DNA of 64,000 nucleotides from Chaunax sp. Z400. Lineage: Eukaryota; Chordata; Actinopteri; Lophiiformes; Chaunacidae. The position numbers and the translations under genes are program-made. Within the stretch, counting starts at the first letter, position 1; each line of letters begins with the position of its first letter. Positions 27,643 to 42,501 of the stretch are shown here, one piece after another. The notes below the pieces were generated by a model, which saw only the letters and a list, made by a program, of their open reading frames with translations, was not told where the DNA came from and did not search any database. The stretch covers positions 992,001 through 1,056,000 of the forward strand of contig JBAGJB010000202.1 in the NCBI GenBank assembly GCA_037577475.1. The letters run 5' to 3'.

Positions 27643-28326
27643 TGTACTGTCCTCTCTATGTGTTGTACTTCCAAAGTGTTAACATAGATAGACAGCAAGC
27701 CAAACTCCTTTTCAAGAGCCAGGAAGTGAGCGCTCTTGCTCCTTTAATGACTTCTTTTTACAGCAGGTAAGTCAGGTTGACAACATTGAATTGGAGTAAA
27801 ACTAGAAAAGAAAATACAAAATATACTGAACTGGACTGTTATAATAAAACAGGTAAATATGAACAGTCTAGTAATTTGTAAGAACAATATGTATCCAGAA
27901 ACTAAATATTAGCACTGGCAGTACTATAAATGATACATCAAGTGAGTAGCAGATATGTATACAGCAGTACTGTTACCTCATTAGCTCAAACATCAAATGT
28001 GTACAAACGTGAAAATATGTTCATAAAAACTCATAGATATAAACTGTCAAGCATGTAGAGAACATCTATAACTTACAGCCATTGCTTTCTGAGGGATTCA
28101 CACGGAGGATTGCTTTAGGTTTAACAGGAGAACCAGGCAGATTTTACCGTGCTTTTTCTGTTTACAGGTACTTCTACTTCCTACTTCCTGTTTCCTGTAC
28201 CTTTCTGATTTCAAAATAAAACCATGAACCACAAAACCAGCAATACTTTGTGGAAACAACAACACACCTATCTTTTAACAGTCAACTTTTTCTCTTTAAC
28301 ACATTAAACACATTCCGGGCAGAACA
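27643..28326 (-). repeat. 5' LTR of the BEL/Pao element
   Basis: This is the promoter-side LTR for the minus-strand gag-pol gene, 684 bp, identical by eye to the 3' LTR. It begins in element orientation at 28326 with TGTTCTGCCC and ends at 27643 with GTACA. The U3, R and U5 limits cannot be set from sequence alone. LTR identity implies little time since insertion, unless gene conversion has homogenised the pair. Confidence 0.95.
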
Positions 28327-28331
28327 CTGTA
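28327..28331 (-). repeat. Target-site duplication, right copy
   Basis: CTGTA follows the 5' LTR directly and matches 20968-20972. Removing the element and one CTGTA leaves an in-phase 9-bp array across the junction, as expected for an unoccupied site. Confidence 0.85.
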
Positions 28332-29932
28332 CATACTATACATACTATACATACTGTACCTACTATTTATACTATACATACTATTTATACTATACATACT
28401 ATTCATACTATACATACTATTCATACTGTACATACTATACATACTATTCATACTATGCATACTATACATACTATTCATACTATACATATAAATTCTATGC
28501 ATACCATGCATACCATACATACTATTCATACTATACATGCCATACATACTATTTATACTATACATAATATTCATACTGTACATACTATACATACTATTCA
28601 TACTATACATACTATTCATTCTATACATACTATTCATACTATACATACTATTCATTCTACACATACTACTACTATTCATACTATTCATACTGTACATACT
28701 ATATATACTATTCATACTGTACATACTCTTCATACTATACATACTATTCATACTATTCATACTGTACATACTATACATACTATTCATACTATTCATACTG
28801 TACATACTATACATACTATTCATACTATACATACTACTCATACTATACATACTATTCATACTGTACATACTATTCATACTGTACATACTATACATACTGT
28901 ACATACTATTCATACTGTACATACTATACATACTATTCATACTGTACATACTATTCATACTGTACATACTATACATACTATCCATACTATACATACTATT
29001 CATACTGCACATACTATTCATACTGCACATACTATACATACTATTCATACTGTACATACTATTCAAACTGTACATACAAAACATACTATTCATACTGTAC
29101 ATACTATACATACTATTCATACTATACATACTATTCATACTATACATACTATTCATACTATTCATACTATTCATACTGTACATACTATACATACTATTCA
29201 TACTGTACATACTATACATACTATTCATACTGTACATACTATTTATACTATACATACTATACATACTATACATACTATACATACTATTCATACTATTCAT
29301 TCTACACATACTACTACTATTCATACTATTCATACTGTACATACTATACATACTATTCATACTGTACATACTATACATACTATTCATACTGTACATACTC
29401 TTCATACTATACATACTATTCATACTATACATACTATTCATACTATTCATACTGTACATACTATACATACTATACATACTATTCATACTGTACATACTAT
29501 ACATACTATTCATACTGTACATACTCTTCATACTATACATACTATTCATACTATACATACTATTCATACTATTCATACTGTACATACTATTCATACTATT
29601 CATACTGTACATACTATACATACTATTCATACTATACATACTATTCATACTATACATACTATACATACTATTCATACTATACATACTAAACATACTGTTT
29701 ATACTATACATACTATTCATACTGTAGATACTATACATATTATTCATACTGTACATACTATACATATTATTCATACTGTACATACTATTCATACTGTACA
29801 TACTGTTCATACTATACATACTATACATACTGTACATAATATACATACTATTTATACTATACATACTATTCATACTGTACATACTATACATACTATACAT
29901 ACTATTCATACTATACATACATATACATACTA
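28332..29932 (+). repeat. Continuation of the interrupted higher-order unit
   Basis: From 28332 the sequence continues the unit broken at 20972. It starts with a 27-bp module ending in CTGTACCTAC, then AAATTCTATGCATACC near 28490 and the CATAATATTC, CTCTTC and TGCACA variants in the same order as 41.24-42.4 kb. It ends with CATACTAAACATACTG, CTGTAGATAC and the next T6 landmark at 29933. Confidence 0.8.
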
Positions 29933-30816
29933 TTTTTTACTATACATACTATACATACTATTATTTCTACACATACTACTACTATACATACTATTCATAC
30001 TATACATATAAATTCTATACATACTATGTATACCATGCATACCATACATACTATTCATACTATACATGCCATACATACTATTTATACTATACATACTATT
30101 CATACTATACATACTGTTCATTCTACACATACTACTACTATTCATACTATACATACTATTCATACTATTCATACTGTACATACTATACATACTATTCATA
30201 CTGTACATACTATACATACTATTCATAATATACATACTATTCATACTATTCATACTGTACATACTATACATACTATTCATACTGTACATACTATACATAC
30301 TATTCATACTGTACATACTATACATACTATTCATACTGTACATACTATTTATACTATACATACTATACATACTATACATACTATTCATACTATTCATACT
30401 GTACATACTATACATACTATTCATACTATTCATACCGTACATACTATACATACTATTCATACTGTACATACTGTACATACTATACATACTATTCATACTA
30501 TACATACTATTTATACTATACATACTATACATACTATTTATACTATACATACTATTTATACTGTACATACTATTCATACTGTACATACTATTCATACTAT
30601 TCATAATGTACATACTGTACATACTATTCATACTGTACATACTATACATAGTATTCATACTGTACATACTATTCCTACTGTACATACTGTTCATACTATA
30701 CATACTATACATACTGTACATACTATACATACTATTTATACTATACATACTATTCATACTGTACATACTATACATACTATACATACTATTCATACTATAC
30801 ATACATATACATACTA
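29933..30816 (+). repeat. 884-bp module, copy 1
   Basis: The interval between T6 tracts at 29933 and 30817 is 884 bp, the same as at 33350-34233 and 35990-36873. All three begin with a shortened cassette in which T6 is followed directly by ACTATACATACTATACATAC and then ATTATTTC. They carry the same rare units, including CATAATATACATAC, CATACCGTACATAC and CCTACTGTACATACTG. Confidence 0.85.
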
Positions 30817-33349
30817 TTTTTTACTAAACATACTATTTATACTATACATACTATTCATTCTATACATACTACTCATACTATACATACTATACATGCCATA
30901 CATACTATTTATTCTATACATACTATTCATACTATACATACATATACATACTATTTTTTACTAAACATACTATTTATACTATACATACTATTCATTCTAT
31001 ACATACTATTCATTCTATACATACTACTCATACTATACATACTATACATACTATTCATACTATTCATACTGTACATACTATACATACTATTCATACTGTA
31101 CATACTATACATACTATTCATACTGTACATACTATTTATACTATACATACTATACATACTATACATACTATTCATACTATTCATTCTACACATACTACTA
31201 CTATTCATACTATTCATACTGTACATACTATACATACTATTCATACTGTACATACTATACATACTATTCATACTGTACATACTATACATACTATTCATAC
31301 TATACATACTATTCATACTATACATACTATTCATACTGTACATACTATTCATACTGTACATACTATACATACTGTACATACTATTCATACTGTACATACT
31401 ATACATACTATTCATACTGTACATACTATTCATACTGTACATACTATACATACTATTCATACTATACATACTATTCATACTGCACATACTATTCATACTG
31501 CACATACTATACATACTATTCATACTGTACATACTATTCAAACTGTACATACAAAACATACTATTCATACTGTACATACTATACATACTATTCATACTAT
31601 ACATACTATTCATACTATACATACTATTCATACTATTCATACTATTCATACTGTACATACTATACATACTATTCATACTGTACATACTATACATACTATT
31701 CATACTGTACATACTATTTATACTATACATACTATACATACTATACATACTATACATACTATTCATACTATTCATTCTACACATACTACTACTATTCATA
31801 CTATTCATACTGTACATACTATACATACTATTCATACTGTACATACTATACATACTATTCATACTGTACATACTCTTCATACTATACATACTATTCATAC
31901 TATACATACTATTCATACTATTCATACTGTACATACTATACATACTATACATACTATTCATACTGTACATACTATACATACTATTCATACTGTACATACT
32001 CTTCATACTATACATACTATTCATACTATACATACTATTCATACTATTCATACTGTACATACTATTCATACTATTCATACTGTACATACTATACATACTA
32101 TTCATACTGTACATACTATTCATACTATTCATACTGTACATACTATACATACTATTCATACTATACATACTATTCATACTATACATACTATACATACTAT
32201 TCATACTATACATACTAAACATACTATACATACTATTCATACTATACATACTACTCATACTATACATACTATTCATACTGTACATACTATTCATACTGTA
32301 CATACTATACATACTGTACATACTATTCATACTGTACATACTATACATACTATTCATACTGTACATACTATTCATACTGTACATACTATACATACTATCC
32401 ATACTATACATACTATTCATACTGCACATACTATTCATACTGCACATACTATACATACTATTCATACTGTACATACTATTCAAACTGTACATACAAAACA
32501 TACTATTCATACTGTACATACTATACATACTATTCATACTATACATACTATTCATACTATACATACTATTCATACTATTCATACTATTCATACTGTACAT
32601 ACTATACATACTATTCATACTGTACATACTATACATACTATTCATACTGTACATACTATTTATACTATACATACTATACATACTATACATACTATACATA
32701 CTATTCATACTATTCATTCTACACATACTACTACTATTCATACTATTCATACTGTACATACTATACATACTATTCATACTGTACATACTATACATACTAT
32801 TCATACTGTACATACTCTTCATACTATACATACTATTCATACTATACATACTATTCATACTATTCATACTGTACATACTATACATACTATACATACTATT
32901 CATACTGTACATACTATACATACTATTCATACTGTACATACTCTTCATACTATACATACTATTCATACTATACATACTATTCATACTATTCATACTGTAC
33001 ATACTATTCATACTATTCATACTGTACATACTATACATACTATTCATACTATACATACTATTCATACTATACATACTATACATACTATTCATACTATACA
33101 TACTAAACATACTGTTTATACTATACATACTATTCATACTGTAGATACTATACATATTATTCATACTGTACATACTATACATATTATTCATACTGTACAT
33201 ACTATTCATACTGTACATACTGTTCATACTATACATACTATACATACTGTACATAATATACATACTATTTATACTATACATACTATTCATACTGTACATA
33301 CTATACATACTATACATACTATTCATACTATACATACATATACATACTA
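30817..33349 (+). repeat. Segment with a short T6 interval (137 bp) and a 2396-bp interval
   Basis: T6 tracts fall at 30817, 30954 and 33350. The first interval is a truncated cassette joined at ACATGCCATAC to a second T6 run-in, so it looks like an internal deletion or unequal exchange. The second interval carries two runs of the CATTCTACACATACTAC and TGCACA blocks. Its right end, from about 32.0 kb, matches 28.6-29.9 kb at an offset of 3417 bp. Confidence 0.75.
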
Positions 33350-35989
33350 TTTTTTACTATACATACTATACATACTATTATTTCTACACATACTACTACT
33401 ATACATACTATTCATACTATACATATAAATTCTATACATACTATGTATACCATGCATACCATACATACTATTCATACTATACATGCCATACATACTATTT
33501 ATACTATACATACTATTCATACTATACATACTGTTCATTCTACACATACTACTACTATTCATACTATACATACTATTCATACTATTCATACTGTACATAC
33601 TATACATACTATTCATACTGTACATACTATACATACTATTCATAATATACATACTATTCATACTATTCATACTGTACATACTATACATACTATTCATACT
33701 GTACATACTATACATACTATTCATACTGTACATACTATACATACTATTCATACTGTACATACTATTTATACTATACATACTATACATACTATACATACTA
33801 TTCATACTATTCATACTGTACATACTATACATACTATTCATACTATTCATACCGTACATACTATACATACTATTCATACTGTACATACTGTACATACTAT
33901 ACATACTATTCATACTATACATACTATTTATACTATACATACTATACATACTATTTATACTATACATACTATTTATACTGTACATACTATTCATACTGTA
34001 CATACTATTCATACTATTCATAATGTACATACTGTACATACTATTCATACTGTACATACTATACATAGTATTCATACTGTACATACTATTCCTACTGTAC
34101 ATACTGTTCATACTATACATACTATACATACTGTACATACTATACATACTATTTATACTATACATACTATTCATACTGTACATACTATACATACTATACA
34201 TACTATTCATACTATACATACATATACATACTATTTTTTACTAAACATACTATTTATACTATACATACTATTCATTCTATACATACTACTCATACTATAC
34301 ATACTATACATACTATTATTTCTACACATACTACTACTATACATACTATTCATACTATACATATAAATTCTATACATACTATGTATACCATGCATACCAT
34401 ACATACTATTCATACTATACATGCCATACATACTATTTATTCTATACATACTATTCATACTATACATACATATACATACTATTTTTTACTAAACATACTA
34501 TTTATACTATACATACTATTCATTCTATACATACTATTCATTCTATACATACTACTCATACTATACATACTATACATACTATTCATACTATTCATACTGT
34601 ACATACTATACATACTATTCATACTGTACATACTATACATACTATTCATACTGTACATACTATTTATACTATACATACTATACATACTATACATACTATT
34701 CATACTATTCATTCTACACATACTACTACTATTCATACTATTCATACTGTACATACTATACATACTATTCATACTGTACATACTATACATACTATTCATA
34801 CTGTACATACTATACATACTATTCATACTATACATACTATTCATACTATACATACTATTCATACTGTACATACTATTCATACTGTACATACTATACATAC
34901 TGTACATACTATTCATACTGTACATACTATACATACTATTCATACTGTACATACTATTCATACTGTACATACTATACATACTATTCATACTATACATACT
35001 ATTCATACTGCACATACTATTCATACTGCACATACTATACATACTATTCATACTGTACATACTATTCAAACTGTACATACAAAACATACTATTCATACTG
35101 TACATACTATACATACTATTCATACTATACATACTATTCATACTATACATACTATTCATACTATTCATACTATTCATACTGTACATACTATACATACTAT
35201 TCATACTGTACATACTATACATACTATTCATACTGTACATACTATTTATACTATACATACTATACATACTATACATACTATACATACTATTCATACTATT
35301 CATTCTACACATACTACTACTATTCATACTATTCATACTGTACATACTATACATACTATTCATACTGTACATACTATACATACTATTCATACTGTACATA
35401 CTCTTCATACTATACATACTATTCATACTATACATACTATTCATACTATTCATACTGTACATACTATACATACTATACATACTATTCATACTGTACATAC
35501 TATACATACTATTCATACTGTACATACTCTTCATACTATACATACTATTCATACTATACATACTATTCATACTATTCATACTGTACATACTATTCATACT
35601 ATTCATACTGTACATACTATACATACTATTCATACTGTACATACTATTCATACTATTCATACTGTACATACTATACATACTATTCATACTATACATACTA
35701 TTCATACTATACATACTATACATACTATTCATACTATACATACTAAACATACTGTTTATACTATACATACTATTCATACTGTAGATACTATACATATTAT
35801 TCATACTGTACATACTATACATATTATTCATACTGTACATACTATTCATACTGTACATACTGTTCATACTATACATACTACACATACTGTACATAATATA
35901 CATACTATTTATACTATACATACTATTCATACTGTACATACTATACATAATATACATACTATTCATACTATACATACATATACATACTA
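33350..35989 (+). repeat. 2640-bp direct repeat unit, copy 1
   Basis: T6 tracts at 33350, 34234 and 34482 recur at 35990, 36874 and 37122, each exactly 2640 bp away. Reading at that fixed offset, 33001-34811 agrees with 35641-37451 with only two differences noticed by eye (33241 t/c and 33310 c/a). The unit consists of an 884-bp module, a 248-bp module and a 1508-bp module. Confidence 0.9.
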
Positions 35990-37451
35990 TTTTTTACTAT
36001 ACATACTATACATACTATTATTTCTACACATACTACTACTATACATACTATTCATACTATACATATAAATTCTATACATACTATGTATACCATGCATACC
36101 ATACATACTATTCATACTATACATGCCATACATACTATTTATACTATACATACTATTCATACTATACATACTGTTCATTCTACACATACTACTACTATTC
36201 ATACTATACATACTATTCATACTATTCATACTGTACATACTATACATACTATTCATACTGTACATACTATACATACTATTCATAATATACATACTATTCA
36301 TACTATTCATACTGTACATACTATACATACTATTCATACTGTACATACTATACATACTATTCATACTGTACATACTATACATACTATTCATACTGTACAT
36401 ACTATTTATACTATACATACTATACATACTATACATACTATTCATACTATTCATACTGTACATACTATACATACTATTCATACTATTCATACCGTACATA
36501 CTATACATACTATTCATACTGTACATACTGTACATACTATACATACTATTCATACTATACATACTATTTATACTATACATACTATACATACTATTTATAC
36601 TATACATACTATTTATACTGTACATACTATTCATACTGTACATACTATTCATACTATTCATAATGTACATACTGTACATACTATTCATACTGTACATACT
36701 ATACATAGTATTCATACTGTACATACTATTCCTACTGTACATACTGTTCATACTATACATACTATACATACTGTACATACTATACATACTATTTATACTA
36801 TACATACTATTCATACTGTACATACTATACATACTATACATACTATTCATACTATACATACATATACATACTATTTTTTACTAAACATACTATTTATACT
36901 ATACATACTATTCATTCTATACATACTACTCATACTATACATACTATACATACTATTATTTCTACACATACTACTACTATACATACTATTCATACTATAC
37001 ATATAAATTCTATACATACTATGTATACCATGCATACCATACATACTATTCATACTATACATGCCATACATACTATTTATTCTATACATACTATTCATAC
37101 TATACATACATATACATACTATTTTTTACTAAACATACTATTTATACTATACATACTATTCATTCTATACATACTATTCATTCTATACATACTACTCATA
37201 CTATACATACTATACATACTATTCATACTATTCATACTGTACATACTATACATACTATTCATACTGTACATACTATACATACTATTCATACTGTACATAC
37301 TATTTATACTATACATACTATACATACTATACATACTATTCATACTATTCATTCTACACATACTACTACTATTCATACTATTCATACTGTACATACTATA
37401 CATACTATTCATACTGTACATACTATACATACTATTCATACTGTACATACT
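35990..37451 (+). repeat. 2640-bp direct repeat unit, copy 2 (partial)
   Basis: It repeats 33350-34811 without a difference seen by eye, including the 884-bp and 248-bp modules. At 37452 it diverges (TACTCTTC instead of TACTATAC), so the second copy is incomplete or its end was replaced by sequence related to 32.8 kb. Confidence 0.88.
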
Positions 37452-38280
37452 CTTCATACTATACATACTATTCATACTATACATACTATTCATACTATTC
37501 ATACTGTACATACTATAGATACTATACATACTATTCATACTGTACATACTATACATACTATTCATACTGTACATACTCTTCATACTGTACATACTATTCA
37601 TACTATACATACTATTCATACTATTCATACTGTACATACTATTCATACTGTACATACTATACATACTATTCATACTATACATACTATTCATACTATACAT
37701 ACTATACATACTATACATACTATTCATACTATACATACTATACATACTATACATACTATTCATACTATTCATACTGTACATACTATACATACTATTCATA
37801 CTGTACATACTATACATACTATTCATACTGTACATACTATTTATACTATACATACTATACATACTATACATACTATTCATACTATTCATTCTACACATAC
37901 TACTATTCATACTATTCATACTGTACATACTATACATACTATTCATACTGTACATACTATACATACTATTCATACTGTACATACTCTTCATACTATACAT
38001 ACTATTCATACTATACATACTATTCATACTATTCATACTGTACATACTATACATACTATACATACTATTCATACTGTACATACTATACATACTATTCATA
38101 CTGTACATACTCTTCATACTATACATACTATTCATACTATACATACTATTCATACTATTCATACTGTACATACTATTCATACTATTCATACTGTACATAC
38201 TATACATACTATTCATACTATACATACTATACATACTATTCATACTGTACATACTATACATACTATTCATACTATACATA
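37452..38280 (+). repeat. Transitional satellite stretch
   Basis: This stretch links the 2640-bp repeats to the large triplicated units. It contains CATACTATAGATAC near 37512 and a shortened CATTCTACACATACTATTC landmark near 37888 in which one ACT triplet is missing. No clean higher-order frame is evident. Confidence 0.65.
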
Positions 38281-41200
38281 CTATTCATACTATTCATACT
38301 GTACATACTATACATACTATTCATACTGTACATACTATACATACTATTCATACTGTACATACTATTTATACTATACATACTATACATACTATACATACTA
38401 TTCATACTATTCATACTGTACATACTATACATACTATTCCTACTATACATACTATTCATACTGTACATACTATACATACTATTCATACTATACATACTAT
38501 TCATACTATTCATACTGTACATACTATACATACTATTCATACTATACATACTATACATACTATTCCTACTATACATACTATTCATACTGTACATACTATA
38601 CATACTATTCATACTATACATACTATTCATACTATTCATACTGTACATACTATACATACTATTCATACTGTACATACTATACATACTATTCATACTGTAC
38701 ATACTATTCATACTATTCATACTGTACATACTATACATACTATTCATACTGTACATACTATTTATACTATACATACTATACATACTATACATACTATTCA
38801 TACTATTCATACTGTACATACTATACATACTATTCCTACTATACATACTATTCATACTGTACATACTATACATACTATTCATACTATGCATACTATTCAT
38901 ACTACACATACTAGTCATACTGTACATACTACACATACTATTCATACTGTACATACTATACATACTATTCATACTATACATACTGTACATACTATTCATA
39001 CTATACATACTGTACATACTATTCATACTATACATACTGTACATACTATTTATACTATTCATACTGTTCATACTATACATACTATTCATACTGTAGATAC
39101 TATACATATTATTCATACTGTACATACTATACATAGTATTCATACTGTACATACTATTCCTACTATACATACTATACATACTATGCATACTATTCATACT
39201 GTACATACTATACATACTATTCATACTATACATACTATTCCTACTATACATACTATTCATACTGTACATACTATACATACTATTCATACTATGCATACTA
39301 TTCATACTACACATACTAGTCATACTGTACATACTACACATACTATTCATACTGTACATACTATACATACTATTCATACTATACATACTGTACATACTAT
39401 TCATACTATTCATACTATACATACTGTACATACTATTCATACTACACATACTATTTATACTATACATACTATACATACTGTACATACTATTTATACTATA
39501 CATACTGTACATACTATTTATACTATACATACTACACATACTATTTATACTATACATACTATTTATACTATACATACTATTCATACTGTACATACTATTC
39601 ATACTATTCATAATGTACATACTGTACATACTATTCATACTGTACATACTATACATACTACTCATACTATACATACTATTCGTACTTTATATACTATACA
39701 TACTATTCATACTATTCATACTGTACATACTGTACATACTATTCATACTATTCATACTGTACATACTATACATACTATTCATACTGTACATACTATACAT
39801 ACTATTCATACTGTACATACTATTCATACTGTACATACTATACATACTATTCATACTGTACATACTATTCATACTGTACATACTATACATACTATTCATG
39901 CTATACATACTGTACATACTATTAATACTATTCATACTGTTCATACTATTCATACTATACATACTATACATACTATGCATACTATTCATACTGTACATAC
40001 TATACATACTGTACATACTGTACATACTATTCATACTGTACATACTCTACATACTATTCATACTGTACATACTATTCATACTATTCATACTATACATACT
40101 ATTCATACTGTACATACTATACATACTATTCATACTAAACATACTGTATATACTACACATACTATTCATACTGTAGATACTATACATATTATTCATACTG
40201 TACATACTATACATAGTATCCATACTGTACATACTATACATACTATACATACTGTACATACTATACATACTATACATACTGTACCTACTATACATACTAT
40301 TTATACTATACATACTATTTATACTATACATACTATTTATACTATACATACTATTTATACTATACATACTATTCATACTATACATACTATTCATACTGTA
40401 CATACTATTCATACTGTACATACTATACATACTACTCATACTATACATACTATTCGTACTATACATACTATACATACTGTACATACTATTTATACTATAC
40501 ATACTGTACATACTATTTATACTATACATACTATTTATACTATACATACTATTCATACTGTACATACTATTCATACTATTCATACTGTACATACTATTCA
40601 TACTATTCATACTGTACATACTATACATACTATTCATACTGTACATACTATACATACTATTCATACTGTACATACTATTCATACTGTACATACTATACAT
40701 ACTATTCATGCTATACATACTGTACATACTATTAATACTATTCATACTGTTCATACTATTCATACTATACATACTATACATACTGTACATACTGTACATA
40801 CTATTCATACTGTACATACTGTACATACTATTCATACTGTACATACTATTCATACTATTCATAATGTACATACTATACATACTATTCATACTGTACATAC
40901 TATACATACTATTCATACTGTACATACTATTTATACTATACATACTATACATACTATGCATACTATTCATACTGTACATACTATACATACTGTACATACT
41001 GTACATACTATTCATACTGTACATACTGTACATACTATTCATACTGTACATACTGTACATACTATTCATACTATACATACTATTCATACTGTACATACTA
41101 TACATACTATTCATACTAAACATACTGTATATACTACACATACTATTCATACTGTAGATACTATACATATTATTCATACTGTACATACTATACATAGTAT

Positions 41201-42501
41201 CCATACTGTCCATACTATACATACTATACATACTGTACCTACTATACATACTATTTATACTATACATACTATTTATACGATACATACTATTTATACTATA
41301 CATACTATTCATACTATACATACTATTCATACTGTACATACTATACATACTATTCATACTATACATACTATACATACTATTCATACTATACATATAAATT
41401 CTATGCATACCATGCATACCATACATACTCTTCATACTATACATGCCATACATACTATTTATACTATACATAATATTCATACTGTACATACTATACATAC
41501 TATTCATACTATACATACTATTCATTCTATACATACTATTCATACTATACATACTATTCATTCTACACATACTACTACTATTCATACTATTCATACTGTA
41601 CATACTATATATACTATTCATACTGTACATACTCTTCATACTATACATACTATTCATACTATACATACTATTCATACTATTCATACTGTACATACTATAC
41701 ATACTATTCATACTATTCATACTGTACATACTATACATACTATTCATACTATACATACTATTCATACTATACATACTATTCATACTGTACATACTATTCA
41801 TACTGTACATACTATACATACTGTACATACTATTCATACTGTACATACTATACATACTATTCATACTGTACATACTATTCATACTGTACATACTATACAT
41901 ACTATTCATACTATACATACTATTCATACTGCACATACTATTCATACTGCACATACTATACATACTATTCATACTGTACATACTATTCAAACTGTACATA
42001 CAAAACATACTATTCATACTGTACATACTATACATACTATTCATACTATACATACTATTCATACTATACATACTATTCATACTATTCATACTATTCATAC
42101 TGTACATACTATATATACTATTCATACTGTACATACTATACATACTATTCATACTGTACATACTATACATACTATTCATACTGTACATACTATTTATACT
42201 ATACATACTATACATACTATACATACTATTCATACTATTCATTCTACACATACTACTACTATTCATACTATTCATACTGTACATACTATACATACTATTC
42301 ATACTGTACATACTATACATACTATTCATACTGTACATACTCTTCATACTATACATACTATTCATACTATACATACTATTCATACTATTCATACTGTACA
42401 TACTATACATACTATACATACTATTCATACTGTACATACTATACATACTATTCATACTGTACATACTCTTCATACTATACATACTATTCATACTATACAT
42501 A
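38281..42501 (+). repeat. Large higher-order unit, copy 1 (4221 bp)
   Basis: Landmarks recur at constant offsets in the next copy: ACTAGTCATACTG near 38911 and 43132, CGTACTTTATATAC near 39681 and 43902, CATACTCTACATAC near 40045 and 44266, and CATACTCTTCATACTATACATGCC near 41426 and 45647, all +4221. Many thousands of bases sit in identical order with very few changes. This is recent amplification of a unit made of roughly 470 nine-bp repeats. Confidence 0.88.

Larger units (their letters stand above)
20973..28326 (-). mobile_element. Full-length BEL/Pao LTR retrotransposon
   Basis: The 7354-bp element is transcribed on the minus strand. In its own orientation it has a 5' LTR (28326-27643), a leader of 41 bp, one gag-pol frame (27601-21692), a short purine-rich tract and a 3' LTR (21656-20973). 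Both LTRs are 684 bp, begin with TG and end with CA, and I find no difference between them by eye. Five-bp duplications flank the element. The domain order Gag, protease, RT, RNase H, integrase in one frame without an env gene is typical of BEL/Pao. No frameshift or stop is visible, so it is a recent and potentially autonomous copy. Base composition is ordinary and unlike the surrounding satellite. Confidence 0.96.

Noticed and set aside
28250..28567. Plus-strand frame running from the LTR into the satellite
   Set aside because: It is a chance fusion of LTR sequence with the open satellite frame.
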